A stretch of 8,397 nucleotides of DNA from positions 1 to 8,397 of the forward strand of contig JAUWDP010000038.1 in assembly GCA_030608725.1 (NCBI GenBank). The letters run 5' to 3'. The notes beneath the pieces are model-generated. The model saw only the letters and a program-made list of their open reading frames with translations, was not told the DNA's origin and did no database searches. Below are positions 1 through 7,086 of this stretch, in pieces. Position numbers and translations under genes: made by a program. Source of the stretch: Candidatus Bathyarchaeota archaeon (lineage in GTDB: Archaea; Thermoproteota; Bathyarchaeia; TCS64). How positions within the stretch are numbered: the stretch's first letter is position 1; every line of letters starts with the position of its first letter.

Positions 1-2140
1 CACCGATCCCCTTGGCGCCGTAGACCGAGTTGGGGTCCACGGGTTCCACTATGATGACCTCCATCTCGGGCATGTCATCTGCCCTGAGCACCTTGTAGTC
101 CATGAAGCTGTTGTTTAGGGGCTCCCCCGTCTCCGGGTGGAGCCTGAGCATCTCGGTGAGGGCGTAGCCGATACCCATCTGCATCCCCCCCTCAAGCTGC
201 CCCTCCACCGACTGGGGGTTGATGGCCCTGCCGACGTCGGAGGCCGCGACCATCTTCAGCACCCTCACCTGGCCGGTCTCGGTGTCCACCTCGACATCGG
301 CGAAGGCGGTGCCGTAGGGCGGGATGAACGTTGGTACGTTGTAAGTGGCCTTCGTGATGATGACGTTCTCGCCGCTTTGGTAGACGTCGGGGTGGTTCAG
401 GATATCCTTGAACGCGAGTCCCTGCTCCGGCACCCCCTTGGCGAACACGAGGCAGTCCTTGGCGACCAACCTGTCGACCGGGATGTCCATGATGTCTGAA
501 GCCAGCTCCAAGAGCCGTCCCTTCATCCTGTCTGCTGCTATCTTGACGGCACCACCCGTCTCCTGGGTGCTCCTGCTGGCAGCCGTCGTGGTCCCCCAAG
601 GGGTGACCGACGTGTCCGCGAGGGTAACACTGATCTCGTCAAGCCTCCCTCCCAGGGCCTCCGCAGCTATCTGAGCCATGATGGTCCTCAGCCCCTGCCC
701 GATGTCTGGAACCCCTAGGAGCAGGTGGAAGGAGCCGTCGACGTTGACCTTCAGAACAGCGTTTCCAACGGAGCGCTCGGTGCTCTTCAGCATCGGGGCG
801 TAGTGGCTGTAGCAGGCCATCCCTATGCCCCTCCTCTTGACTCCCCCCTCGGAGCCAGGGACCTTCTGCCGCCTCTCCCAGCCAATGGCCTCCCTTCCCT
901 TGATGACGGCCTCCCTGAGGCCGCTGCTGGTCACGGGCTTGCCGTTGATGGGGATGATGTCCCCGACGTTGAGGGCGTTCTTGAGCCTGAACTCCGTCGG
1001 GTCCATCCCGAGGGCGTAGGCTATCTCCTCCAGCTCGGACTCCATGGCGTAGTGGATGGGGGTGCTCGTGAAGCCCCGCATGGCCCCGGATGGCGGGGTG
1101 TTGGTGTAGACCCCGTAGCCCACGTACTTGATGTTGGGGCACCTGTAGAGGAGAGTCATGTAGCTTGAGGCCCTGCTCGCCATGATGGCCCCCCAAGCGT
1201 ACGCCCCCACGTCCACGATGGCCCTCACCTCTCGTGCCACCAGAGTCCCATCCTCATTCACGCCAGTCTTGGTCTCGAAGATGCACGGGGAGCGGGTCCT
1301 CGTTGTGTGGAAGACCTCCTCCCTGGAGAGCCTGAGCATGACCGACCTCCCGGCCTTCCTCGCCAGCAGGGCGACGACGATCTTCTCTGCGCTCTCGTAC
1401 TTCCCGCCGAAGCCCCCGCCCACGTAGGGAGGGACGATGAACCTGATCTTGCTCAGGGGCATCTGGAAGGCCTCGGCGAGGCTGTCCCTTATCATGAAGG
1501 CTGTCTGCTCGCTGCTCCACATCGTGAGGTTTCCGTCCCCGTCCCAGGACGCCAACATTGCGTGGGGCTCTAGGGCGCAGTGGCAGACCCTCTGGGTTGT
1601 GAACCTGTTCTCGAAGACGTGGTCGGCCTCCTTGAATCCCTTTTCGACGTCCCCCCACTCCTGAACCGAGTGCTCCAGGATGTTTCCTTCCACGTCGTCC
1701 CTCTCGGGGTGGACCACCGGGGCGTCCTCACTCATGGCCTCCTCCATGTCGAAGACGGCGGGGAGGACCTCGTACTCCACGTCGATGAGGCAAAGGGCCT
1801 CCTCGGCCACCTCCTCAGAGACCGCGGCAACGGCAGCCACCTTATCCCCGTAGTACCTCACCCGGTCGTCGATGCCATACTCCCGGGCGCTCCCGTGGGA
1901 GACCGTGTAGAGGATCTTGGCCTCCTCGTGGGTGATGACGGCCCTGACCCCGGGCAGGGCCTCGGCCTTGCTGGTGTCGATGACCTTGATGTTAGCGTGG
2001 GCGTGGGGGCTCCTCAGGATCTTGGCGTAGAGCATCCCAGGGAGCTTCATGTCGACAGTGTACTCCGCCGTGCCTGTAACCTTCTCCCCGGAGCCCTTCA
2101 TCTCCACGGATTTCCCTACGATAGTAAGCTCGTCGCCCAT
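1..2140 (-). CDS. Molybdenum hydroxylase large (molybdopterin-binding) subunit, 3' end cut by window edge
   Basis: Catalytic subunit of a xanthine dehydrogenase/aldehyde oxidoreductase-type enzyme, which hydroxylates a substrate with water at a Mo-cytosine or Mo-pterin centre and passes electrons to the 2Fe-2S and FAD subunits. The frame is open from ATG 2140 to the left edge (about 713 codons; the family is usually 750-790 aa, so roughly 50-70 residues are missing). Visible motifs: VGGGFGGK (residues 240-247), the active-site loop GAMRGF (352-357, with the family arginine at 355), GQG at 481-483 followed by T..AQIAAEALG, DVGRAINP..VEGQ near the C-terminus, and GAKGIG at 708-713. The next residue should be the catalytic Glu of the KGxGE motif, and the window ends on the first base of its codon, a G. 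The GAMRGF loop is neither the CO-dehydrogenase AYRCSFR loop nor the form II AYRGAGR loop, so this is not CO dehydrogenase. Start: a GGAGGGG ribosome site (2155-2149) lies 8 bases upstream, and ATG follows the stop of the 2Fe-2S gene after one base. Family certain, substrate unknown (aldehyde such as glyceraldehyde, purine or another N-heterocycle). Confidence 0.95.
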   Translation of the reverse strand, partial: MGDELTIVGKSVEMKGSGEKVTGTAEYTVDMKLPGMLYAKILRSPHAHANIKVIDTSKAEALPGVRAVITHEEAKILYTVSHGSAREYGIDDRVRYYGDKVAAVAAVSEEVAEEALCLIDVEYEVLPAVFDMEEAMSEDAPVVHPERDDVEGNILEHSVQEWGDVEKGFKEADHVFENRFTTQRVCHCALEPHAMLASWDGDGNLTMWSSEQTAFMIRDSLAEAFQMPLSKIRFIVPPYVGGGFGGKYESAEKIVVALLARKAGRSVMLRLSREEVFHTTRTRSPCIFETKTGVNEDGTLVAREVRAIVDVGAYAWGAIMASRASSYMTLLYRCPNIKYVGYGVYTNTPPSGAMRGFTSTPIHYAMESELEEIAYALGMDPTEFRLKNALNVGDIIPINGKPVTSSGLREAVIKGREAIGWERRQKVPGSEGGVKRRGIGMACYSHYAPMLKSTERSVGNAVLKVNVDGSFHLLLGVPDIGQGLRTIMAQIAAEALGGRLDEISVTLADTSVTPWGTTTAASRSTQETGGAVKIAADRMKGRLLELASDIMDIPVDRLVAKDCLVFAKGVPEQGLAFKDILNHPDVYQSGENVIITKATYNVPTFIPPYGTAFADVEVDTETGQVRVLKMVAASDVGRAINPQSVEGQLEGGMQMGIGYALTEMLRLHPETGEPLNNSFMDYKVLRADDMPEMEVIIVEPVDPNSVYGAKGIG

Positions 2141-2141
2141 T

Positions 2142-2615
2142 CTAGTCCCCCCTCCCCGAGACCGACATCACGGCCTCGACTATCTTCTTGTACCCCGTGC
2201 ACCTGCAGAGGTTCCCCTGGAGGGCCTCCCTGACTTCCTCCTCGGAGGGATCCGGGTTCCCGTCGAGGAGGGCCTTGGCGGACATGATCATCCCGGGGGT
2301 GCAGAACCCGCACTGGACGGCCCCGTGCTCGATGAAGGCCCTCTGGAGGGGGTGATGCTCTCCGCCCGTCTGGAGGCTCTCTATTGTCTCGATCTCCTTT
2401 CCCTGGGCGCTAGCGGCGAGGACAAGACACGACGGAACCGCCTTGCCGTCCATGATGACCGTGCACGCCCCGCACTCCCCGTTCCCGCAGCCGTGCTTCG
2501 CACCCGTCAGCCCGAGGTCCTCCCTCAGAACCCTGAGCAGGGTCCACCCGGGCTCGACGTACGCCTCTCGGGGCTCTCCGTTGACCCTCAGGACTATCCT
2601 CATCTTCTCGACCAT
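2142..2615 (-). CDS. Molybdenum hydroxylase small [2Fe-2S] subunit
   Basis: Electron-transfer subunit carrying two [2Fe-2S] clusters between the Mo site and FAD. 157 aa, the usual length for CoxS-like subunits. The N-terminal plant-ferredoxin domain holds the first cluster: C43, C48, C51 (in GCGNGECGAC) and C63. The C-terminal helical domain holds the second: C102, C105 (QCGFCTPGM) and C137, C139 (GNLCRCTGY). All eight ligands are present. The start chosen is ATG 2615 rather than the farther ATG 2660. A strong GGAGGT (2629-2624) sits 8 bases before it, the extra 15 residues are non-conserved, and ATG 2615 shares its A with the TGA of the FAD gene (TGATG), the classic translational-coupling overlap. 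A second in-frame ATG four codons later is also possible. It is the middle gene of the operon. Confidence 0.96.
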   Translation of the reverse strand: MVEKMRIVLRVNGEPREAYVEPGWTLLRVLREDLGLTGAKHGCGNGECGACTVIMDGKAVPSCLVLAASAQGKEIETIESLQTGGEHHPLQRAFIEHGAVQCGFCTPGMIMSAKALLDGNPDPSEEEVREALQGNLCRCTGYKKIVEAVMSVSGRGD

Positions 2616-3484
2616 CAATCTGGACCTCCCCTCGCCCTCTCCAGAGCCCGCAGTATGCACCTCTTAGTCAACACCTTACTCGCATCCCTTCTGTACTCGG
2701 CCGAGGAGCGGACGTCGCTGATTGGTTTGATCTCCTCGGAGGCTGCCTGCGCTGCCTCATCGATGAGGGCTCCATCTAATCTCTTTCCCATGAGAAGCCC
2801 CTCTGCCCTCGCAGACCGCATAGGCGTTGGTGCAACGGAGCCAAGTGCGATCCTGACATCGCTGCAGACGTCGTCCTCCCCCAGAGTGAGGCGGACGGCG
2901 ACGTTCACGAGGGCTATGTCTACGCTGGTCCGCCCGATCTTATCGAAGGCCGTCCCTGTACGGGTGGGTTGCGGGGGTACCTGGACCTCGATGAGCATCT
3001 CGTCCTCCTCCAGGGCGCTTTCCCTGACGGAGACGAAGAAATCCTCGAGGGGGACAGTTCTCTCCCCTCTCAAGCTGGCTATGTGGGCACTGGAGTCCAA
3101 TACCATGAGGGGGGGCGCCATGTCCGCTGATGGGACGGAGCTGCACAGGTTCCCGCCTATCGTCGCCAGGTTCCTGACGTTCCTGTGGCCGAACTGGCTC
3201 GCCACCTCGACGAGCACGGAGTAGGGGCCGTTCAGCAACTCGGATCTCCGCAGGCTCTCCACCGTGGTCAGCGTGCCTATCCTCAGGCCAGCTCCGTCCT
3301 GCTGTATGTAGTCCAACGGCAGAGACGTGATGTCGACGAGGCGCTCCACCTCGGGCCTCTCCGCGATGAGGTCGGTCGCACCGGCCACGACACGAGCCTT
3401 CGCACCGAACCTTGCTAGTAACGAGGTTGCCTCGTCGATGGACGCAGCCCTGTGATATTCTAGGGGTCTAAAACTGTCGGTCAC
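2615..3484 (-). CDS. Molybdenum hydroxylase medium (FAD-binding) subunit
   Basis: FAD-binding subunit of the same enzyme, accepting electrons from the 2Fe-2S subunit and passing them to an external acceptor. Numbering from GTG 3484 (289 aa, the typical CoxM length): the first FAD loop AGATDL at 34-39, in place of the common AGGTDL; the second FAD loop TIGGNLCSSVPSADMAPP at 108-125; KIGRTSVDIALVNVAV at 182-197; and the C-terminal domain with ISDVRSSAEYRR at 255-266. There is no 4Fe-4S insertion of the kind found in 4-hydroxybenzoyl-CoA reductase beta subunits, which argues against that enzyme. Start choice: GTG 3484 has GAGGGA six bases upstream (3496-3491) and matches the family's N-terminus. 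An upstream in-frame GTG at 3529 would add 15 unconserved, Ser/Thr-rich residues with no ribosome site. First gene of the operon; its stop overlaps the next start. Confidence 0.93.
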   Translation of the reverse strand: MTDSFRPLEYHRAASIDEATSLLARFGAKARVVAGATDLIAERPEVERLVDITSLPLDYIQQDGAGLRIGTLTTVESLRRSELLNGPYSVLVEVASQFGHRNVRNLATIGGNLCSSVPSADMAPPLMVLDSSAHIASLRGERTVPLEDFFVSVRESALEEDEMLIEVQVPPQPTRTGTAFDKIGRTSVDIALVNVAVRLTLGEDDVCSDVRIALGSVAPTPMRSARAEGLLMGKRLDGALIDEAAQAASEEIKPISDVRSSAEYRRDASKVLTKRCILRALERARGGPD

Positions 3485-3661
3485 GGATAATCCCTCGGTG
3501 GAGCGCGTTGAATCATGACTGGGTGACACGAGTCATTGATGCGGTTCATAATGACTATGCCTGTTTTTGTAACATCTTAAGTTTTTTCCGGGAGGGCTCC
3601 TGACACTGCGGGGATGTCATGAGTGTACGATGGTCCTCAGCCTAAGCCATTTGTAGAACTC
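3485..3661 (-). promoter_or_regulatory. Promoter/leader region of the molybdenum hydroxylase operon
   Basis: 177-base gap between the MBL gene stop and the FAD-subunit start. On the minus strand an A-run followed by CTTAAGAT (3581-3574) resembles a BRE plus TATA box. Transcription would then begin about 25 bases on, near 3552, leaving a leader of about 68 bases to GTG 3484. Around and after that point the 6-mer ATGACT (plus-strand coordinates) occurs three times in mixed orientation: 3515-3520, 3531-3536 (as AGTCAT) and 3551-3556. No T-run terminator follows the MBL gene on the minus strand, so some read-through from the upstream operon is possible. Promoter position is inferred, not proven. 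Confidence 0.45.
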
Positions 3662-4531
3662 TCACCCACCGAACTCCAATACGGTCCCACATTGCAGGAG
3701 GCTGAAATGGTCTCCCATCCTTTCGGAGATGGCTTTCAGGGCCTTGAAGCCGGTGCAGTGGCCAGCGGAGACGGCATCAGCCTTCGATAGCTCGTCTATG
3801 GTCTTGGATAGCTGCTCGTCTCCGGCAACCCTCAAGTGGAAGCCGCCAATCACCGCATGTATCTTCTCGACGCCGGTCATCCTCCTCACCTGCATCATTA
3901 TGTTCACGATTCCAGCGTGGCTGCAGCCTGCGAGTATGACCAGCCCACGGTCCCTGACGTTGACGACGAGACTCATGTCGTCGAGCTCGGGGTCCTGAAC
4001 CAGCTCGCCGTCCACATCGTTGAAGACGTTCTCAAGGGGCTCGTAGCTCGTCCGGCGCTCAACCTCGCCGGTCGTGACGACTCCGGGCATGAGCTCGTAG
4101 GCTCCGCTCCTCAGGACAAGTCTGCCTCCCCCCGCCTCGATGACATCGCGACCGCTCCTCTCAGGGATCCCGATGAACCTCAGCCTCGGCTTCTTGACGT
4201 AGCACCTCCTGAAGACTGAGGGGTGGGCAACAATGGGCACGTCCTCGCGCGTCTTCTCCAAGAGGCCCCCGAGCCCCCCAGTGTGGTCGTAGTGGCAGTG
4301 GGTGAGGATGATTGAGTCGATTGACTTCGGGTCGATGCCCAAGATGCTCATGTTGTTCAGCAGGGGCCCGGAGGAGAGGCCCGTGTCCACGAGGACCCTC
4401 ATCTCCTCCCCCCCTGAGTGGATCTCGGCTAGCATCGAGAGGCCGAACTGTCCTAGAAAGGTCGTGTCGTAGCCTGCGTCGTCGACGACTACGCACGTGA
4501 CCTTCAGCCCGTCGACGCTGGGGAAGGTCAG
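3662..4531 (-). CDS. Metallo-beta-lactamase-fold hydrolase, COG1237 (RFA-P-synthase-like) type; start codon unclear
   Basis: Metal-dependent hydrolase of the MBL superfamily, in the group often annotated as 7,8-dihydropterin-6-methyl-4-(beta-D-ribofuranosyl)aminobenzene-5'-phosphate synthase; that activity is not shown here. Numbering from CTG 4531 (289 aa): a conserved N-terminal strand and FGLSMLAEI (about 28-36); VLVDTG; metal motif THCHYDHTGG with H78, H80, D82, H83; CSHAG with H205; GFHL with H232; GHCTG with H258. The first in-frame ATG (4435) would start inside the conserved FGLSMLAEI segment and remove the first strand, so it is unlikely. Between the in-frame TAA (4546-4544) and 4435 there is no ATG, GTG or TTG, only ATA 4537 and CTG 4531/4507. 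I place the start at CTG 4531, which overlaps the TGA of the deacetylase gene by a few bases. Last gene of a three-gene operon. Specific substrate unknown. Confidence 0.88.
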   Translation of the reverse strand: MTFPSVDGLKVTCVVVDDAGYDTTFLGQFGLSMLAEIHSGGEEMRVLVDTGLSSGPLLNNMSILGIDPKSIDSIILTHCHYDHTGGLGGLLEKTREDVPIVAHPSVFRRCYVKKPRLRFIGIPERSGRDVIEAGGGRLVLRSGAYELMPGVVTTGEVERRTSYEPLENVFNDVDGELVQDPELDDMSLVVNVRDRGLVILAGCSHAGIVNIMMQVRRMTGVEKIHAVIGGFHLRVAGDEQLSKTIDELSKADAVSAGHCTGFKALKAISERMGDHFSLLQCGTVLEFGG

Positions 4532-5295
4532 ACGTATCCCGCCTTAACGTAGTCGGTGACCGTCATGAACTCGACATCCTGGACTCCCTTCAGGTAGTCT
4601 ATGAGCTTCTCCAGTATCACTATCCTAGAGGGCCTGCCCGTAACCTGAGGGTGATTGGTGAGGCAGAAGACCGTCCCATCCCGGTACCTCGAATCGAACT
4701 CCATACGCCAGACATCAAGGACCTCGTCCACGGGGGTCCCCCAGTCGAAGTAGAAAGGCCAGTCGTCCAGATTGTATGCCACGGGTATCTCCAGCAGGTT
4801 CGAGACCTCGCCGTCGATGACATTGTAAAAGGGAACCTCTGACCCCATGTGGTCGCTGTTCCAGAGAAAGCCGAGCTCGTTGAGGAACCCATGGGTTCGC
4901 GTTGAAGGGCGCCAGCGGGGCGTGCGGTGTCCCACTGGCTCCTCCCCGGCGAACTCGGTTAGTATCTCCCGAGTTTTGATTATGCCCTCCCTCTCCTCCT
5001 CAGGCTCGAGGGCGTTGTACCCCCTGTGAGTGTAACCGTGGACAGCCACCTCGTGCCCCTCTTCGACTATGGCCTCCACGGACTCAGGGTAGCGCTCAGC
5101 CGTTAACCCGACAACGCAGAAGGTTGCCCTAACCTTCTCCCTCTCCAGCAGGTCCAGTATCCTGTAAACCCCGACGCGGGGGCCATACTCTCCCTGCGTG
5201 ACCCAGTAGGGTATCCCCGGATGCATCTCCTCGAAGGCGGTCTCACCGTCGAGGTCGAAGGTGAGAAGGACCGGGAAGGGCTTGTCATCAGTCAC
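4528..5295 (-). CDS. CE4/NodB-fold polysaccharide deacetylase-like amidohydrolase (HpPgdA/PuuE type)
   Basis: Metal-dependent deacetylase/amidohydrolase of the carbohydrate esterase 4 superfamily; 255 aa, no signal peptide, so probably cytoplasmic. Motifs: LTFDLDGET at 11-19 with D14 and D16; VAVHGYTH with H86 and H90 completing the Asp-His-His metal site; GHRTPRWRP at 122-130 (motif 3, R124); WNSDHM at 145-150; and TNHPQVTGR at 213-221 supplying the late histidine. The overall arrangement resembles the Helicobacter-type peptidoglycan deacetylase and the PuuE allantoinase/cyclic imidase branch rather than secreted chitin deacetylases. Archaea generally lack murein, so a small amide, cyclic imide or ureide is a more natural substrate guess than peptidoglycan. 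Start: GTG 5295, preceded by a GGAGGGAGGGTG tract (5312-5301) ending five bases upstream. The gap to the preceding gene is 27 bases, and the end overlaps the start of the MBL gene. Confidence 0.9.
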   Translation of the reverse strand: MTDDKPFPVLLTFDLDGETAFEEMHPGIPYWVTQGEYGPRVGVYRILDLLEREKVRATFCVVGLTAERYPESVEAIVEEGHEVAVHGYTHRGYNALEPEEEREGIIKTREILTEFAGEEPVGHRTPRWRPSTRTHGFLNELGFLWNSDHMGSEVPFYNVIDGEVSNLLEIPVAYNLDDWPFYFDWGTPVDEVLDVWRMEFDSRYRDGTVFCLTNHPQVTGRPSRIVILEKLIDYLKGVQDVEFMTVTDYVKAGYV

Positions 5296-5322
5296 TGCTC
5301 CACCCTCCCTCCATGGCCGCTG

Positions 5323-6891
5323 TCATGGCAGCCTCAGGTCCTCCCATTCCTCCTTGAGCAGGGATCTATAGTCCTCGGTGATGGCCCGGTTGTTCCTGTT
5401 AAGGACCGTGGGGCTCGTCTCGTGCTCCCCGTTGGCGTAGATCAAGAGCTTGTTTCCGTGTATCCCTGCCAGATGGTCAAGCTCCGCGACGCACTCCTCC
5501 GGCGACCACGTCCCACTGTAATGGCCGCCGGCTATGGGGCTGCAGAACTTACCGTTGTGGTGGAACCTGGCGAGGACCTTGTTTCCCCGCGGCCAGCCCA
5601 GCATGACGTTGTTCCTGCAGGAGCTCAGGCGGGCGTTGTCGAAGGTGAACTCGAACTCGGGCATGTAGACGTAGTGGTGGCTCCCCGGGACCTCACCCTC
5701 GATCAGGTAGTTGTCGATTCCGGCCAGATCCAGCACGGCGCTGATTATCATCCCCTGCACCATACAATGGCCAGCGCTCGTCCTGAAGGACTCGTCCACG
5801 GAGTACTCCACGAGGCACTCGTCCCACAGATGCCCCCATACGTAGCCGTAGTTGGGGAGAGCCACACGGTCAAGCCACTCCTTCTCTATGGAGACAAGCC
5901 TATCGTAGCCTTCGGCGTTGAGGGAGAGGGAGGCTAGGTACGCCGAGATGGGGCTCAACTTGTCAGCCCTGATGAGGACCTGCTCGATGTAGCCATAGTA
6001 CTGCCACGCCCTCACCTTCTTCGTGGGAAGGGCGATATCCCACGGGGCGTGGAAGGGGAACCACTCGGAGACCGGTGTGGAGCAGGTCTGGCGACCGGTG
6101 CTCCTGTTGCACACGATGACCGCCATGACCCTCTGCCTCTCGTCCTCCAGGCGGGTCACATCACGCAGCTCTGAAGCCATCTCCTCCTCAAACTGGGTTA
6201 AACCGGGAGCCTTAACGTCAGTACTTAAGCGTTCAACGGCTCCCCTGAGTGCGGTATCCTTCTCGGAATCGTCCCTGCCCATGAGGGGGTACCAGGATAC
6301 CTCCTCGTTGAAGACCAGCACGGGATTTCCCTCTACGTTTGTGACCTCGCCACCGTCGACACCCATCAAGCTCCCGTCAACGAGGAGGTAGGACCTCTCA
6401 TTATCGCAGTACGCTATCAGCATACCTTGATGAGTGCCCCTCCTGACTCGCTCCCTCTGGTAGAGGAGGGCGACCTTCTCAAGCTCCGTCACCCTACCCT
6501 TCCGGGTCTTGAGGGTGCTTGCGACGGGCAGCATCCTCCTGTCCAGGTAGGGCAGCACGGGATAACCTTCGGGGTATAGCTCCCTGAACTTGACTACCTC
6601 AAGGGCGTCGAAGTCCACGGCGTCGAAGCTGAAGGGAGGGTACTTGCGGAACTGCATGTCCGTGAGGAACTCCCTGCTGTGCACGTCCTTCACGGCGTAG
6701 GAGTTGCTGTAACCCCTGTTGGTGGTGATGTGGGTGATAAACCTCGAGTCCGCCTTCAGAAGGATCTCCGGATGCCCTAGAGAGAGGATGCGGCTCGCGT
6801 AGATACCGTACCTATAGAAAGGATCTGACCTTGCACCCAGAACTACCTCCTTGAAGGCATCCTCGTGGACGGATTCAGCCAAGACGACCAT
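5323..6891 (-). CDS. Uncharacterised 522-aa protein with C-terminal transglutaminase-like Cys-His-Asp signature
   Basis: I do not recognise a named family for the whole protein. Numbering from ATG 6891, the C-terminal third has a transglutaminase/cysteine-peptidase-fold pattern. AGHCMVQGMIISAVLDLAGI contains candidate nucleophile C376 at a helix start. GEVPGSHHYVYMP supplies H405 or H406. FTFDN supplies D418. This Cys helix, 'AGI' turn, His strand and Asp strand order is that of transglutaminase-like proteins. The N-terminal 340 residues hold no motif I know; they are rich in aromatic residues and arginine, with an acidic, probably helical stretch near 215-265. No signal peptide or membrane segment is seen from this start. 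ATG 6963 would add 24 residues across the TATA-like element, so I prefer 6891, which also has GGTG at 6900-6897. First gene of a likely three-gene operon with the CE4 and MBL genes. It could be a peptidase, amidase or acyltransferase; function unknown. Confidence 0.85.
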   Translation of the reverse strand: MVVLAESVHEDAFKEVVLGARSDPFYRYGIYASRILSLGHPEILLKADSRFITHITTNRGYSNSYAVKDVHSREFLTDMQFRKYPPFSFDAVDFDALEVVKFRELYPEGYPVLPYLDRRMLPVASTLKTRKGRVTELEKVALLYQRERVRRGTHQGMLIAYCDNERSYLLVDGSLMGVDGGEVTNVEGNPVLVFNEEVSWYPLMGRDDSEKDTALRGAVERLSTDVKAPGLTQFEEEMASELRDVTRLEDERQRVMAVIVCNRSTGRQTCSTPVSEWFPFHAPWDIALPTKKVRAWQYYGYIEQVLIRADKLSPISAYLASLSLNAEGYDRLVSIEKEWLDRVALPNYGYVWGHLWDECLVEYSVDESFRTSAGHCMVQGMIISAVLDLAGIDNYLIEGEVPGSHHYVYMPEFEFTFDNARLSSCRNNVMLGWPRGNKVLARFHHNGKFCSPIAGGHYSGTWSPEECVAELDHLAGIHGNKLLIYANGEHETSPTVLNRNNRAITEDYRSLLKEEWEDLRLP

Positions 6892-7086
6892 AATGACACC
6901 AGAAGGGATGAGGAGTTTCAGGTATTTATGAGATACTGCACAAAAACATGACAGGCATCCCACACATCAAAGGGGTAAAGGCTCCCACAGGTACACATAC
7001 AGCGAAAAAGGATTGAAAGCCATTCCTTACTCCGGTTGCTTGATCACACAAGGTTATTGCTTTAAGCTTCAAGGACTCGTGTATAT
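6892..7086. promoter_or_regulatory. Divergent promoter region between the transglutaminase-like operon and the M19 gene
   Basis: 195-base non-coding region with promoters facing both ways. Minus strand: ATAAATA (6929-6923) is a TATA-like element about 32-38 bases before ATG 6891, predicting a transcript starting near 6901 with a leader of about 10 bases. Plus strand: TTTAAG (7061-7066) lies about 21-26 bases before TTG 7087, the spacing expected for a leaderless transcript beginning at or next to the start codon. The centre (about 6955-7050) shows no RNA gene or coding signal that I can support. Confidence 0.5.

Noticed and set aside
639..1196. Minus-strand frames inside the molybdopterin subunit (also 192-599 and 1254-1658)
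   Set aside because: These are out-of-frame shadows. The true frame was checked at several points (GGGFGGK, GQG, AINP, GAKGIG) and stays open from 2140 to the edge, so there is no frameshift.
2049..3224. Long plus-strand open frame (391 codons) opposite the 2Fe-2S and FAD subunit genes
   Set aside because: The minus strand here encodes well-conserved cofactor-binding motifs in the correct order. The plus-strand frame has no recognisable motif and is what a G+C-rich gene's complement often yields.
3485..3529. 15-residue extension of the FAD subunit from GTG 3529
   Set aside because: No ribosome site precedes it and the residues are unlike the family N-terminus; GTG 3484 has a well-placed GAGGGA.
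5221..5937. Plus-strand open frame (238 codons) opposite the CE4 and transglutaminase-like genes
   Set aside because: Its translation is Val/Leu/Gly-rich without motifs, and it spans the junction of two genes whose minus-strand reading is supported by active-site patterns.
6892..6963. 24-residue N-terminal extension of the transglutaminase-like protein from ATG 6963, with a Cys-rich, hydrophobic start that might be a signal or lipoprotein peptide
   Set aside because: The extension would overlap the TATA-like element at 6929-6923, and ATG 6891 has a better local context. The peptide also lacks a clear basic n-region and cleavage or lipobox pattern.
6964..7060. Possible tRNA or small RNA gene in the divergent intergenic region
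   Set aside because: I found no cloverleaf pattern, T-loop GTTCGA-like sequence or strong stem in either orientation.
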